DNA of 64,000 nucleotides from NCBI RefSeq assembly GCF_030867095.1, contig NC_081835.1, forward strand, positions 39,725,892 through 39,789,891, read 5' to 3'. Every line of letters starts with the position of its first letter. Position 1 is the stretch's first letter. The DNA is from Alligator mississippiensis. Taxonomy: Eukaryota > Chordata > Crocodylia > Alligatoridae. Made by a program: the position numbers and the translations under genes. Below, piece by piece: positions 37,901 through 43,779 of this stretch. The notes below the pieces were generated by a model that saw only the letters and a program-made list of their open reading frames with translations, was not told the origin of the DNA and ran no database searches.

Positions 37901-40450
37901 ACTTTGTCCTCAGGAAAAAAGGATATAATCTTTGGGCACATGTATGTATGCATGTAAGATAGAGGCAATTTAATAGACTTTGTCTGATGTCTATTGTCAG
38001 CAGAAAAACTAATTTTGTGAAGACATTGGACTTCACAAATAAAACAATTTTAACAACATATTTTCCTTCAGTGTTGGTAAGCTTTTCTCTTTAAGTGTTA
38101 GTAAGTGGCGAATGAATATGCAAAATGAACTATTCATGGGTGTGTTTGGAGAAGGTAGAGGGTGTTTGTGTTTAGGTGGCAGGAAGCTTTTCTAGAATGT
38201 TTCTGTTTTATTAGCTAACTTTTATGTGCTATCTTGTTTGATTGTTTGCTAAATGATGCTGATTTGCCAGAACTAATTTGTCTGTGTATTAGTACTGAAG
38301 CTTCTATGTGCTGTTTGTTTGTTTGTTTTGTTTACTTCTGTTATCGGAATGGTTGGAGATCTTGTGTGCTCTTTTTATTTAAGAGTTTTTACTGGCTGGT
38401 AAGTCTGTTACAAGGAAGGGGAGGGGGGGAGGGAAGGGGCGTGGGGGGAGCAAATCGAGGCCCCCACGGTGAGGAAGGAGGGGGGAGCTGGGGCTGAGGC
38501 AGGTGCTGCCCAGCTGGGGTGGGGTGTGAGATGGAGCTACGAGTGGCTTGTCTGGGGGGTGTGGGGAGGGAGAGGGGGTCAGCTCCCATGGCTGTGTGCA
38601 CCCTCAGGAGAGGCATAGGGAGCGTGTGCCCCCCGGATCTGTACACAGGGTGCAGGCAGGCTGCTGCTGTGGGCTAGGGCTGGGGGCTGCACCAGGCTCT
38701 TCCTGGCGGAGGTGCGGCTGGCTCAGGGTTGTGCCTGGGTGGGCGGTGGCAGCACTGAGAGGGGGTGCTACGGAGGAACCCACCCTATCGCCCTAGTGTT
38801 GCTGCCACCGAACCAGAGCCCATCCTCAGCCCAGCCCCATCGCTGCCAGGAAGAGCCCAGCGCAGCCTGTAGCAACAGCCTGCCATCGCCCCCGTACACT
38901 GATCTGGGGGGCATATTCTCCCTATGCCTGCCCCGGGTGTGCACACGGTGGTGGAAGCCACCCCCCCCCTCCCTTCCCGTGGCCCCCAGATGAGCTGCTT
39001 ATGGCTCCATCCCACACCCCACCCTGGCTAGCCAGCTCCTGCCCTAGCCCCAACCCCCCACCTCCCTCACCTTAAGGGCCTCAATCTGTCCCACCCCCAC
39101 ACACCCCTTCATTCCCCTCGCCCCTTTCTTCCCATCAGATTTACCAGCCAGATGCTGCTCTCCAAGCTGCCAGGCTGCATATTGGCAATCATATCAGTAT
39201 CGACCAATATGGCTTGTTAACATTCAGCCCAAAAAATCTTTATTGGTGCACCCCTAGAAATTGTACATTTTGTTGCCTTTTTCTAGGTTTTTACAAGTTA
39301 AGCTGATTTTACCAGCGGCCTTAGTCATCTGCAATCTCTGGAAATCTCATTCAGGGTGAAGTTACATACTGTATTGAGACCATACTAAGGGCACTTAAAA
39401 TAAAAACATTCCCATGTTAAAACTTGTTAATTTGTGCTAAATGCCTTTTGAGCATCTCAAAGTTACATCATTTCAGGCAAGAGTTAACTCTGGGCTGTGC
39501 TACCTAGCATATGTTAGGGTAATTTTGGTCTGCTCCATGGAGATAAATGAGCAATTTCCAGTCCTCTGGCATCCAAGGATATGTCGTTCCCAGCACCACT
39601 GGAGACAGTAGATACATGAGTTTAATACAAAGACTCATCAATGCATGGGTGAACTGCCATTCAGGTGTGCAGTGGTATCTCTTATTTCCCCCATGTATTT
39701 CACAGACCTCCTGATGTGTGAGTGCTGCTTTCTAGATGCGTCTCTTCTTGGCTTGACCTCTATGTCCCAAGTTTTAATTAACTAAAAATCATATTCTATT
39801 ATCTGAATTTTCGGAGGTACGAGCTCTAGTCATATTAGTCCTATTTCTTTGCACGGGAGAATTGGGGCAATGTCACCAATTCTCTTTCCCTAATACTGTC
39901 TTAGCTTGAAATCACTTGGCTAGTCCTATCTTGGCTGCTACACATTTGGGTATTTGGGAATTTAGCCTAATTAAGGTGCTTTTGAAAATCTCATGAAGTA
40001 CCTATTTGCATGTTTAGATATTTTATACCTGTAAAACTTTGATTTAAGGAATTTGGGTTTAAGCACTGTTGTGTATTAGGCATGAGTGTATTTTTTTTTT
40101 TTTTCTTTTCCATGAGACTTGGGCAGTTTTGAAAATTTACTCTTTTGTCTTTTAACTATTTAGTATATTCATCCTTTAGGAATGGAAATACTGTGTATTT
40201 TTAAATGATAAAAAGTGAGAAACTTCTAAAGAAGCACCAACACACATAGCATGTAAACTTTGGCCTAGATAACTATAGGGAGGAATAAGGTTTTAATTTT
40301 GACTGCATTAAAATTATGCTCCTGCTCTTTTGTAACCTTTTAAGAGTTGCAGCCTACATATCTTTCTTTTAATTTTAATAGGGGCCAGCTACCTGTGTTG
40401 CCTTTTCAAGGACTGGGGATTTTTTTGCATCTGGAGGTTCTGATGAACAG
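4407..40450 (+). CDS. POC1A: POC1A centriolar WD40 protein, gene span of the eight coding exons in the window (3' end missing)
   Basis: Eight exons join without any frame break into 294 codons. The product begins with a short leader, then [12 protein letters not shown], and has WD-type repeat ends at Trp46, Trp88, Trp130, Trp172 and Trp214 and at Leu-Asp 256-257. This is an exact 42-residue period, as in the seven-bladed propeller of POC1 proteins. Signature stretches such as [22 protein letters not shown] and [12 protein letters not shown] match POC1A better than its paralogue POC1B. POC1 proteins sit in the centriole inner wall and act in centriole stability, duplication and cilium formation. 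Human POC1A mutations cause SOFT syndrome. Human POC1A is about 407 residues, so roughly 72% is here. The seventh blade lacks its last strand, and the C-terminal coiled-coil part is beyond the window. The exon calls come from frame, splice sites and family knowledge, not from transcripts. Confidence 0.95.
4425..6389. other. Intron 1 and start of intron 2, mostly unique sequence
   Basis: Apart from exon 2 at 5363-5447 and the CpG-rich start of intron 1, this stretch is AT-rich intron with short TA and CT runs. I see no repeat family or further coding sequence in it. Confidence 0.6.
5363..5447 (+). CDS. POC1A: POC1A exon 2 (codons 7-35, first WD repeat)
   Basis: The acceptor TTTAAG ends at 5362 after a T-rich tract, and the donor GTAACT begins at 5448. 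The 85-nt exon encodes [18 protein letters not shown] and the first half of blade 1, including the Gly-His pair at residues 17-18. It ends with one base of the Ala35 codon (phase 1), completed by CA at the start of exon 3. The intron before it is 938 bp and appears free of recognisable repeats. Confidence 0.93.
6398..6705. mobile_element. Short hAT-like element with perfect 8-bp target duplication
   Basis: The 8-mer CTGTATGC occurs directly on both sides, at 6390-6397 and 6706-6713. The 308-bp insert starts CAGTGGGG. Its reverse end reads TAAAGGTGGCCAACC, close to the hAT-type terminus CAGGGGTGGCCAA. Eight-base duplications with CAG-type ends are characteristic of hAT transposons. It contains pyrimidine-rich sequence and no transposase, so it is non-autonomous. 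Confidence 0.65.
6961..7762 (+). mobile_element. CR1 LINE 3' part, 5'-truncated
   Basis: The + frame from 6997 reads as the C-terminal part of CR1 reverse transcriptase. Motifs include [36 protein letters not shown] and [20 protein letters not shown]. It is followed by the CR1 3' tail, ending in an ATATATGAATCC stretch. It lacks the endonuclease and the front of the RT, as most CR1 copies do. It lies in POC1A intron 2 in the sense orientation. Confidence 0.9.
7763..8732. other. Intron 2 unique sequence
   Basis: No repeat or coding signal is recognised between two CR1 copies. The sequence is AT-rich, with scattered short open frames on both strands. Confidence 0.5.
8733..9055 (+). mobile_element. 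CR1 LINE 3' end, short copy
   Basis: The stretch from GGTTGGATATTAGGAAAAAC through GTTGGACTAACTGACCTCCT to the terminal TTCTATGATTCTAAG is the standard CR1 3' terminus. It is about 320 bp, heavily 5'-truncated, and ends 250 bp before POC1A exon 3. Confidence 0.88.
9306..9477 (+). CDS. POC1A: POC1A exon 3 (codons 35-92, WD repeats 1-2)
   Basis: The acceptor ends TTTAG at 9305 and the donor is GTAAGT at 9478. The 172-nt exon finishes blade 1 (LMIW at residues 43-46) and encodes blade 2, with the Gly-His pair at 59-60, [19 protein letters not shown] and its closing Trp88. It ends two bases into codon 92, and exon 4 supplies the third base to give Ile. A simple open frame runs to a TAA created at the donor, so exon-intron structure is needed to read it properly. 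Confidence 0.95.
9679..10030 (-). mobile_element. hAT-like dispersed repeat, copy 2
   Basis: This is the reverse complement of the repeat at 3290-3680. The terminus CAGGGTTGGGCA starts at 9679, followed by GTTGCCATCTTGGGACTGGA and CAGAAATACTGGGGGGTTGCC. The AT-rich inner part ends near 10030, where the GT-rich minisatellite begins. The 8-mer ATGTAGAG precedes it at 9671, and ATGTAGGT occurs at 10833-10840. This is a possible imperfect target duplication for an element that would include the minisatellite. Confidence 0.5.
10030..10630. repeat. GT-rich minisatellite
   Basis: About 600 bp of variants of GTGTGGGGG / TGTGGGTGGG with no fixed unit. Open frames of 130-290 codons run through it on both strands only because stop codons are rare in such sequence. 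It is attached to the hAT-like repeat, as the CA-rich stretch is at copy 1. Confidence 0.85.
10640..12480. repeat. GC-rich repeat block with two related segments, C-run and hairpin
   Basis: The segment at about 10685-10795 is repeated in diverged form at about 11260-11355; both share CTGGCC/CGGCCAGTGCTGCACATC and GCAGTCT. A hAT-like end, CAGCGGCAGGCAAAATGTGG, occurs at 10841. A run of 20 C lies at 11213-11232, and a perfect 15-bp inverted repeat lies at 11387-11401 and 11444-11458. From about 11720 the sequence is CA/CACT-rich. I read this as one or two GC-rich non-autonomous DNA elements. No gene is supported. Confidence 0.45.
12481..13380. other. Intron 3 sequence without recognised features
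   Basis: Mixed-composition intron. I see no coding exon, no LINE and no LTR ends in it. Confidence 0.4.
13500..14260. mobile_element. Fold-back (inverted-repeat) element with C/A homopolymers
   Basis: Two blocks on the left are repeated in reverse complement on the right. CTGTGCTTTTGGCAGG (13502-13517) pairs with the CCTGCCAAAAGTGCGG stretch (14241-14256). The AGAGAAGCAGTACAGTCTTGG block (13585-13605) pairs with about 14177-14200. The left arm contains 14 C then 11 A at 13548-13572, and the right arm contains TTTA/GTTTA repeats at 14210-14235. It is probably a non-autonomous inverted-repeat DNA element. The exact ends were not found. Confidence 0.45.
14893..15072 (+). CDS. POC1A: POC1A exon 4 (codons 92-152, WD repeat 3)
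   Basis: The acceptor ACTCAG ends at 14892 and the donor GTAAGT starts at 15073. The 180-nt exon encodes [19 protein letters not shown], then [11 protein letters not shown] closing blade 3 at Trp130, and the linker [21 protein letters not shown] into blade 4. The stretch HRQKFLFSL...[10 protein letters not shown] is very characteristic of POC1A. The exon keeps the phase (two bases of codon 152 at the end). A preceding 5.4-kb intron is filled with repeats. Confidence 0.95.
15073..15957. other. Intron 4 unique sequence
   Basis: AT-rich intron with no recognised repeat. The open frame at 15145-15483 shows no family signature and starts in a poly-A/T context. Confidence 0.5.
15960..17085. mobile_element. 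AT-rich DNA element with inverted ends
   Basis: The left end reads AGGGTGGATAAAAAATCAAG. The right end in reverse reads GTGGATCTTATTTAAATCAA, so both carry a GTGGAT...ATCAA motif in opposite orientation, with palindromic ATTTAAAT repeats near the right end. The interior of about 1.1 kb is very AT-rich and non-coding. This form is common among non-autonomous DNA transposons of sauropsids. No target duplication was identified. Confidence 0.4.
17090..18581. other. Intron 4, unclassified sequence
   Basis: From 17090 to about 18010 the sequence has moderate GC and is probably an old repeat of unknown family. From there to exon 5 it is ordinary AT-rich intron with T-runs. No coding signal is seen beyond exon 5. 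Confidence 0.4.
18582..18689 (+). CDS. POC1A: POC1A exon 5 (codons 152-188, WD repeat 4)
   Basis: The acceptor TTTTAG ends at 18581 and the donor GTAAGT starts at 18690. The 108-nt exon encodes [20 protein letters not shown], with blade 4 closing at Trp172, followed by [16 protein letters not shown]. Phase 2 is kept at both ends. It is followed by an 11.8-kb intron carrying a TSD-flanked LTR and a CR1 split by another LINE. Confidence 0.95.
19128..20492 (+). mobile_element. Solo LTR with 5-bp target duplication and internal minisatellite
   Basis: The 5-mer CTGAG flanks the insert at 19123-19127 and 20493-20497. The insert begins TGTAGCAGGA and ends TCCTGTTACA, matching inverted termini of the retroviral TG...CA type. 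A TATAAA at 19243-19248 fits a U3 promoter. At 1365 bp it is long for an LTR, because about 600 bp is tandem repeat. No gag, pol or env sequence accompanies it, so it is a solo LTR or a short non-autonomous element, in sense orientation within POC1A intron 5. Its 5' end resembles those of the LTRs at 48301 and 59050 (complement). Confidence 0.75.
19632..20290. repeat. Minisatellite inside the LTR (38-bp then 53/57-bp units)
   Basis: Four units of 38 bp (starting GAGCTCAGCCCGGTGAGAGG at 19632, 19670, 19708 and 19746) pass into about ten units of 53 or 57 bp containing GCAGCCTTGCAGAGAAGGCC and CCCCAGTGTGGGCCCGGAGA. The later units decay towards 20290. The short unit looks like the longer one lacking the CCCCAGTGTGGGCCC block. 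Open frames of up to 223 codons on + and 163 on - are a by-product of repeat lengths and GC content. Confidence 0.9.
20763..21240. mobile_element. hAT-like non-autonomous element (candidate)
   Basis: The left part reads ACGGGGTGAGCAGAATATGG then CCCGCCAATGG, the style of hAT termini (CAGGGGTGAGCAAA, GGCCC). The inside has repeated blocks: CAGGTGGCCTT/CAGGTGGTAGC, and a twice-used TGGGGATTGG/CCAATCCCCA pair. The right end is uncertain. Confidence 0.35.
21650..24196 (+). mobile_element. CR1 LINE, 5' segment of a split copy
   Basis: A degenerate CR1 ORF2. The endonuclease-type stretch is near 21860-22620 (for example [13 protein letters not shown] and the [20 protein letters not shown] region at about 22370). 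The RT region runs from 22960 to 24196, with the [17 protein letters not shown] block near 23240 and the NERDLG-like block at about 23920. Many stops and frameshifts are present. The copy is cut at 24196 by another LINE and resumes at 28087 after an 11-bp target duplication. Confidence 0.85.
24197..28075 (-). mobile_element. RTE-like LINE, near full length, inserted in CR1
   Basis: The 11-mer ACAGGTCATAT flanks the insert at 24186-24196 and 28076-28086. On the minus strand the element runs 5' to 3' from 28075 to 24197, 3879 bp. An AP-type endonuclease spans 27416-26652, with FGTWNVRTL at the start, [12 protein letters not shown] (the usual GDFN motif has Asp replaced by Ser) and HWHFLDYII near the end. 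It is followed by RT ([20 protein letters not shown] at about 25760-25700, and [13 protein letters not shown]). The C-terminal part at 24660-24400 resembles the RW.G...[14 protein letters not shown] motif. The 3' end is a (CCA)n-like microsatellite instead of poly-A, as in RTE-type elements. Stops and frameshifts make it inactive. The clade name is inference. Confidence 0.85.
28087..28485 (+). mobile_element. CR1 LINE, 3' segment of the split copy
   Basis: It continues the CR1 of 21650-24196: [20 protein letters not shown] followed by [10 protein letters not shown] and the 3' tail GTCATCTGACCCCAGC, ending with AACATCTATGAATCTAGG at about 28480. The reading frame and order join directly to the left segment once the LINE between is removed. 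Confidence 0.9.
28486..29480. other. Intron 5 sequence without recognised features
   Basis: Mixed intronic sequence with a short inverted segment near 28490-28540 (GGAGTGTGCTTATTGGCGCACTCC-like). I found no exon and no confident repeat. Confidence 0.4.
29485..30340. repeat. Large palindromic repeat cluster
   Basis: A head sequence (GTAGCCATATTGGTCTGAGA, AATGCAAAAATCTAGA, CCTTTTAGTAGACCAAC) occurs forward at about 29495 and 29905 and in reverse at about 30255-30330. Body sequence at 29640-29850 reappears as reverse complement at 29990-30200; for example GGTAGGAAATAAACTTCATT pairs with AATGAAGTTTATTTCCTACC. The head is a common dispersed repeat type in reptiles. Two oppositely oriented copies or a fold-back element would give this. 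It ends about 170 bp before POC1A exon 6. Confidence 0.65.
30507..30622 (+). CDS. POC1A: POC1A exon 6 (codons 188-227, WD repeat 5), GC donor
   Basis: The acceptor CATAG ends at 30506. The 116-nt exon encodes [18 protein letters not shown], then [20 protein letters not shown], with blade 5 closing at Trp214. The only exit that keeps the frame into exon 7 is after CAAG at 30622, where the intron begins GCAAGT. That is the consensus for the rare GC-AG class of U2 introns. The nearest GT, five bases on at 30628, would shift the frame of exon 7. Confidence 0.93.
30694..31485. mobile_element. hAT-like element with 8-bp target duplication
   Basis: CCAGGTAG (30686-30693) and CCAGGTAT (31486-31493) flank a 792-bp insert. 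The ends are TAGGAGTGTGCAA and the reverse AAGGGCTGTGCAA. Subterminal regions carry many inverted GATTCGG/CCGAATC blocks. The interior has a palindrome at about 31172-31211 (CCTGGAAGCGGACCAGAAG facing CTTCTGGTCCACTTCCAGG). There is no transposase frame. It begins 70 bp after the GC donor of POC1A intron 6. Confidence 0.7.
31637..31972 (-). mobile_element. Helitron-like non-autonomous element (candidate)
   Basis: Read on the minus strand, the right end gives TCTAATATAATAAAAGGCTT, very like the 5' end of known vertebrate Helitrons (TC...TATAATAAAAGGCTA). The left end gives TTTGCTAG followed by T, fitting the CTRR 3' terminus. I did not find a clear hairpin just inside the CTAG end, so this is only a candidate. 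Confidence 0.4.
32105..32990 (-). mobile_element. CR1 LINE 3' portion, antisense
   Basis: It starts with the reverse CR1 terminus TCATAGAATCACAGAG and continues with GACAGTCCACAAGTTGCCCA, CTTCAGGTATGTGAAGACTG and CCTTTCCTTGTACAACTTG. These are the reverse complement of CR1 3' sequence. The 5' end on its own strand is near 32990, where a GC-rich element begins. Confidence 0.85.
32991..33570. mobile_element. GC-rich hAT-like element (candidate)
   Basis: The right end in reverse reads CTAGGGTTGGGGGGACAAAA followed by a GATCTGGCCC block, in the style of hAT ends. The interior is GC-rich with CAG/CTG-rich stretches and no coding signal. It abuts antisense CR1 fragments on both sides and may have inserted into one. 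Confidence 0.4.
33753..34130 (-). mobile_element. CR1 LINE 3' end, antisense
   Basis: It begins TAGATTCACAGAAATTTAGG, the reverse of a CR1 terminus, followed by GCTGGGGTCAAATAACCCCA and more antisense CR1 sequence that fades near 34130. Confidence 0.75.
34268..34757. mobile_element. hAT-like non-autonomous element
   Basis: The left end is CAGAGGTGTTAAACTCATCT, and the right end in reverse is CAGGGGCGTCAAAGATGCAC. Both match the CAGGGGTGTCAAA type. The flanks ACTTAGAG (34260-34267) and GCTTAGAC (34758-34765) agree at six of eight bases, a decayed 8-bp duplication. It is 490 bp, with no transposase. Confidence 0.6.
34766..36280. other. Intron 6 unique sequence
   Basis: AT-rich intron with T-runs and a (GTTT)n stretch near 36070. 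No exon or repeat family is recognised. Confidence 0.5.
36283..37056 (-). other. Unrecognised antisense open-frame region
   Basis: Minus-strand frames at 36681-36283 (132 codons) and in the part of 37172-36774 that is not repeat (residues from about Ser-Ile-Lys-Leu-Pro-Glu-Pro-Pro onward) have protein-like composition. They are interrupted by stops and start within flanking CR1/hAT sequence (37057-37426). I do not recognise a family. A decayed mobile-element ORF or chance are both possible. Nothing suggests an active gene. Confidence 0.25.
37123..37426. mobile_element. Short hAT-like element
   Basis: It begins CAATGGTTCTCAATC and ends with the reverse complement of TACTGATTCTCAATC, both variants of the common CAGTGGTTCTCAACC terminus. 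Inside, GGACCCCACAGAAAATGCCA and the GTGCCAATCAGGG block follow the same pattern. I could not see a clear 8-bp duplication. About 50 bp of antisense CR1 (near 37057-37110) adjoins it on the left. Confidence 0.55.
37639..37772 (+). CDS. POC1A: POC1A exon 7 (codons 227-271, WD repeat 6)
   Basis: The acceptor TTTTCAG ends at 37638 after a strong pyrimidine tract, and the donor GTAAGA starts at 37773. The 134-nt exon encodes [20 protein letters not shown], then [20 protein letters not shown] and HGHQ. Blade 6 closes with Leu-Asp instead of Trp-Asp, as it does in vertebrate POC1 proteins. The exon ends in phase 0. Confidence 0.95.
38392..39256. mobile_element. GC-rich inverted-repeat element
   Basis: CTGGCTGGTAAGTCTG at 38393-38408 is matched in reverse by CAGATTTACCAGCCAG at about 39138-39153. 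The right end in reverse reads CTAGGGGTGCACCAATAAAG, a hAT-type terminus. Between them lies G-rich then C-rich low-complexity sequence. Open frames here on both strands are compositional. Confidence 0.45.
39257..40381. other. Intron 7 unique sequence
   Basis: Ordinary AT-rich intron leading to the exon 8 acceptor with its T-rich tract. Nothing else is recognised. Confidence 0.5.
40382..40450 (+). CDS. POC1A: POC1A exon 8 (codons 272-294, start of WD repeat 7)
   Basis: The acceptor TTAATAG ends at 40381 and the donor GTATGT starts at 40451. The 69-nt exon encodes [20 protein letters not shown] and DEQ in phase 0. In the family the next residues close the seventh blade (a VMVW-type strand). 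I found no sequence for them in the remaining 23.5 kb, so exon 9 and the C-terminal exons are expected beyond 64000. Confidence 0.94.
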
Positions 40451-40734
40451 GTATGTATTTGTTTGCCTGCTCAAAATCATGGTTTATAGAAACTTGCTTT
40501 AAATGGGGAGGGATGATGGAACAGAAAAGTCATCTAAGAATGATACAGAAAATTGGGAAACAGAATCCTTATGTGGTCTCTCTGTCTTTTTAAGATATTA
40601 ATTTTTTAAAAAATGGGTAGTGTTGAGGAAAGAAGTCTAGAGATGAAAGAAATACAGCCACTTGTTCATTGGGATGTTGTAACTTTTAGAGACACTTCTT
40701 CCAACCCTAACAAAACATCCCATCTTACTTCAAT

Positions 40735-40913
40735 TCCCCCAAATCACCCAATCTTACTCATCCAGTCACTTCAGACTCCGGCCTGTTCATCAACAAGTTT
40801 TGTGTCAAGTACACACTTGGAGCATATACTGTCCAGTCAAATTCACCTCCTCATGCAGGCTGCAACAATTTCCATCATCAAACTTTGTATCAAACACTCA
40901 CATGGTAGGTTTG
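40735..40913. repeat. Repeated segment R1, copy 1 (with internal about 86-bp duplication)
   Basis: It matches 43330-43503 closely in the same orientation; for example CACCTCCTCATGCAGGCTGC and ACAATTTCCAT are identical. Inside each copy, two units of about 86 bp sharing ATCA-CAA-TTTTGT-TCAA and CTTGG-CATAT--TGTC can be recognised. On the minus strand an AATAAAGG lies just to the right (near 40938). The pair could be parts of two LTR copies. Confidence 0.6.
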
Positions 40914-41671
40914 CCAGTGAACAAAAACAAAATAACCTTTATTCATTATCAGTTGGCAAGTCAATTTTTCAGGGGAAAAATGCCAGGGTACACAAATCCA
41001 AAGTTCCCCTGCAAATGTGAACTTTATGAGCTTTATGAACTTTCATGAACTTTATGTACATTAATTTTATTTTTCCTTGAACTAGACAATCACAGGCTAA
41101 CACACGTACACACCTCTAGATACTGTTTCTGCATTTCCTTGACTATTTTGTCAACTTCCAAATCAGCCTGGAAAATATGCTTTGATAGATAAGATTATTA
41201 ATAAAAGGTGTAACAATGCTGTCCTAGGTTTTAACATTCTTGTTAAGTTCTAGGGTAGAAATTAGGGAATTTAATTCTGAGCCTCTGGCTTTGCCAACAT
41301 GAGTTATAATTGGAAGGGAAAAGTAAAAGCCAGTAGAATCCTATTATTACTTTTAAAGGAAACGTTTTAAAGCAGCTAGATGCACCCCAGGGAATTTATG
41401 CACAGGAAAATTCAAAATTATGAAAAATTAATTACTTTTATTTATTTTTACAAATGAAACTAAATATAATACTATTTGGAACTTTAGAAATATATTCAGG
41501 TACTATGTATGGTTGGGGGGATGTGTGTGGCAGGGATTTGTGAAGGTTTAGGAGTGGGTCGGGGGGTGTATAGTGTTAACTCATCAATATTTTAACTAGA
41601 ATTTACAGATTAATTTATATTGGGGTGGACAGGCAACTTTATTAAAATACTGAGGTGAAAAGTGTGATAGA

Positions 41672-42620
41672 GAGTGTGGAGCCTGCGCCTCGCTCCGCCT
41701 GGCCCACCGGGGTGTTGCCCCTCCCCTCAACTCGCCTGCCACGACTTGGATGTACTCAATTACCTTCAGAGGGGTCTCCAGTGGAGATCTTTATCCTGGG
41801 TGGGGCCTCCCGATAGACAGTGTTACTCACGGTTATCGGACGCGGTGATCCACGGGGCTCCTCCTCCCCTACACCCCGTCCACACGCCAACCGCTGGGCG
41901 ATGTCTTCCAGATGTTGCCAGGCCCAGTATGATGGCCTCTGACCGGTTCCCGGTCGTCCTCCTTCCTGCTGGGAGGGGTTTCTCCTTTCTCCTCCCTTAT
42001 AGATAATACTCCTCCGAACCAGGGGGAGCTGGTGGGTGCTTCCCCTGGTTCCAGCCCCCTCCTGGGGCCTCTGCTGTCTCCCCTTTCCTCCCGTCCGCAG
42101 GGCGCTCCCCTGCCTCCCGTGCGTCTGCCGCTTCAGGACGCAGGGAGAGTGCCTCGGCGTGCACTCTCTGACTGCCTCTCGCTTGGCTGCTTGCGAAAGG
42201 CTTCCAGCTCTTGCCTACACTGCCTGCTTGAGACCCGCAGGCGGGGTCCTCGCCGCTCCGTGCGAGAGCCTGCAGCATGGGCAGCACACCCGTACTCTCT
42301 CTCCCTGGCTCTCCTCCCTCCCCTGTCCTGCCGGCGTTTTTAAATCCTCCCGCAGCGGCCGCTCCGGCCGCTGGGATTGGCTCAGCTGTTCGCCGCGCGG
42401 GGAACAGCTGTTGCCAGAGCCGGCGTAATGGCGGCTCGCGCGGCTGCAGCCGCAGCTGCTGCTCTTCCTTCCGCTGCCCCTCTGCCGGTACGTATGCCCT
42501 TCTGGGGGCCTGCTCTCGGGGTCTGGGGTCTGTGGGTCCCCTCTTCTCTCCCTCACTCGCCTGTGGGGGCGCTTCGCCGCCACAGAGAGCCATAAGGTTT
42601 AGCCAGGTAACCTAAGCGTT
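41672..42620. repeat. GC-rich element, copy A
   Basis: A CpG-rich block of about 0.95 kb in otherwise AT-rich intron 8. It shares ordered blocks with 51142-52110: CGCCTGCCACGACTTGG vs CACCTGCCATGACTTG; GGGTGCTTCCCCTGGTTCC vs GGATGCTTCCCCAGTTCGG; and TTTTTAAATC vs TTTTAAATCTGCC. Copies in two places argue for a dispersed element (LTR-like or promoter-bearing) and not a host CpG-island promoter. I could not define the ends. Confidence 0.5.
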
Positions 42621-43329
42621 AAAGTTTAGGCTGGATATCTTCTGGGCTTCATAGGAGAGTTTGCACAAAATAATATATTCCTGAGTATGTGTTTAAACCA
42701 AATGTAAGTATACTGTCAGATAGAATATAAGTTATAAAATAGGATAGAAGAGTAAGAGAAAAAGTTATATTAACATATACCAGAGTCACACAGCAACTGT
42801 CAGTGTAGAAACACAGATAATAGTTGACGTTGTTTCGAAACTCTGGCTGCTGGCCCACAAATTCAAACTCCCCCTCTCATGCAAAACAGTCTTTTCTTTC
42901 TCAAACAGTCAGCTGTTACAGAGATTATGTATGCCAAACCTTTTTATAGTCAGACATTGACCCACTCTGGTAAATACTTCTTTCAGACTATCGAGTAAAT
43001 GTTCACTATCCTTCCTGCCTTCCACATCCTTAGCTTTGCTTTCTCTGGGCTTCCTGAACAAAAGCAGAGGCTAAGTCCGCCGTCCCGGTATTGGGGTCAG
43101 GGTGATATTTTACCACAAGCTGTGATTCTTGTGGCTCTAGGAATATTATGCAGAAAAATTACCAAGGGCTCGATTAGAGAAGAACTATGTCCAGATATGA
43201 TTCTCCAGGAGCTCACTTCATTACCACCCGTGACTGCAACAGAATCAGCACACCTCACTGATCACAACCTCCCTCTCTGGAGCAGAAATCCCCTCCTATA
43301 CTTCTATACAAGCTAAACTCAGACTGTTA
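42621..43329. other. Intron 8, unclassified sequence
   Basis: AT-rich, possibly internal to a retroelement bounded by the R1 segments (40735 and 43330). No gag, pol or env motifs were recognised. Confidence 0.3.
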
Positions 43330-43503
43330 TCCCCCCAGATCACTCCATCTTACTCATCCTCTCACTTCAGACTCTAGCCTGTTCATCATCAAGTTTTGTA
43401 TCAAGTACACCCTTGGAACATATATTGTCCAATCAAATTCACCTCCTCATGCAGGCTGCAACAATTTCCATTATCAAATTTTGTATCAAACACTCACTTG
43501 GAC
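43330..43503. repeat. Repeated segment R1, copy 2
   Basis: The second copy of the segment at 40735-40913, same orientation, about 2.6 kb downstream. It includes the same internal duplication; the second unit continues slightly further here, to about 43525. Confidence 0.6.
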
Positions 43504-43779
43504 CATATCCTGTCTAATCAAATGTGTGCATATGCTACCGTATTATTGCACATAGCACCATGCCTTGCACTCAGCACTCGGTAAGCGGATATTCACCACT
43601 ACGTATGCTCCACAGCAAGACTAGGTCACTTGTCAGCAAAAGGCAAGAATTCACTCTTACTAGAATAATCTGAACTGACTACTACACATGTGCAGTAGAA
43701 GATCTTACATACTCAATCAGCAACTATAACAACTTAAGCAGGGGGACTGTCCAGTGGACTAAAAATTCCTCTCATCATT

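Noticed and set aside
4407..40450. POC1B as the gene identity
   Set aside because: Residues such as [24 protein letters not shown] and RQKFLFSL...HINWVRCAK fit POC1A. POC1B has different residues at these sites.
41674..42615. GC-rich frames on both strands and possible CpG-island promoter of another gene
   Set aside because: The block has a diverged second copy at 51142-52110, and no frame resembles a known protein, so a dispersed element is more likely.
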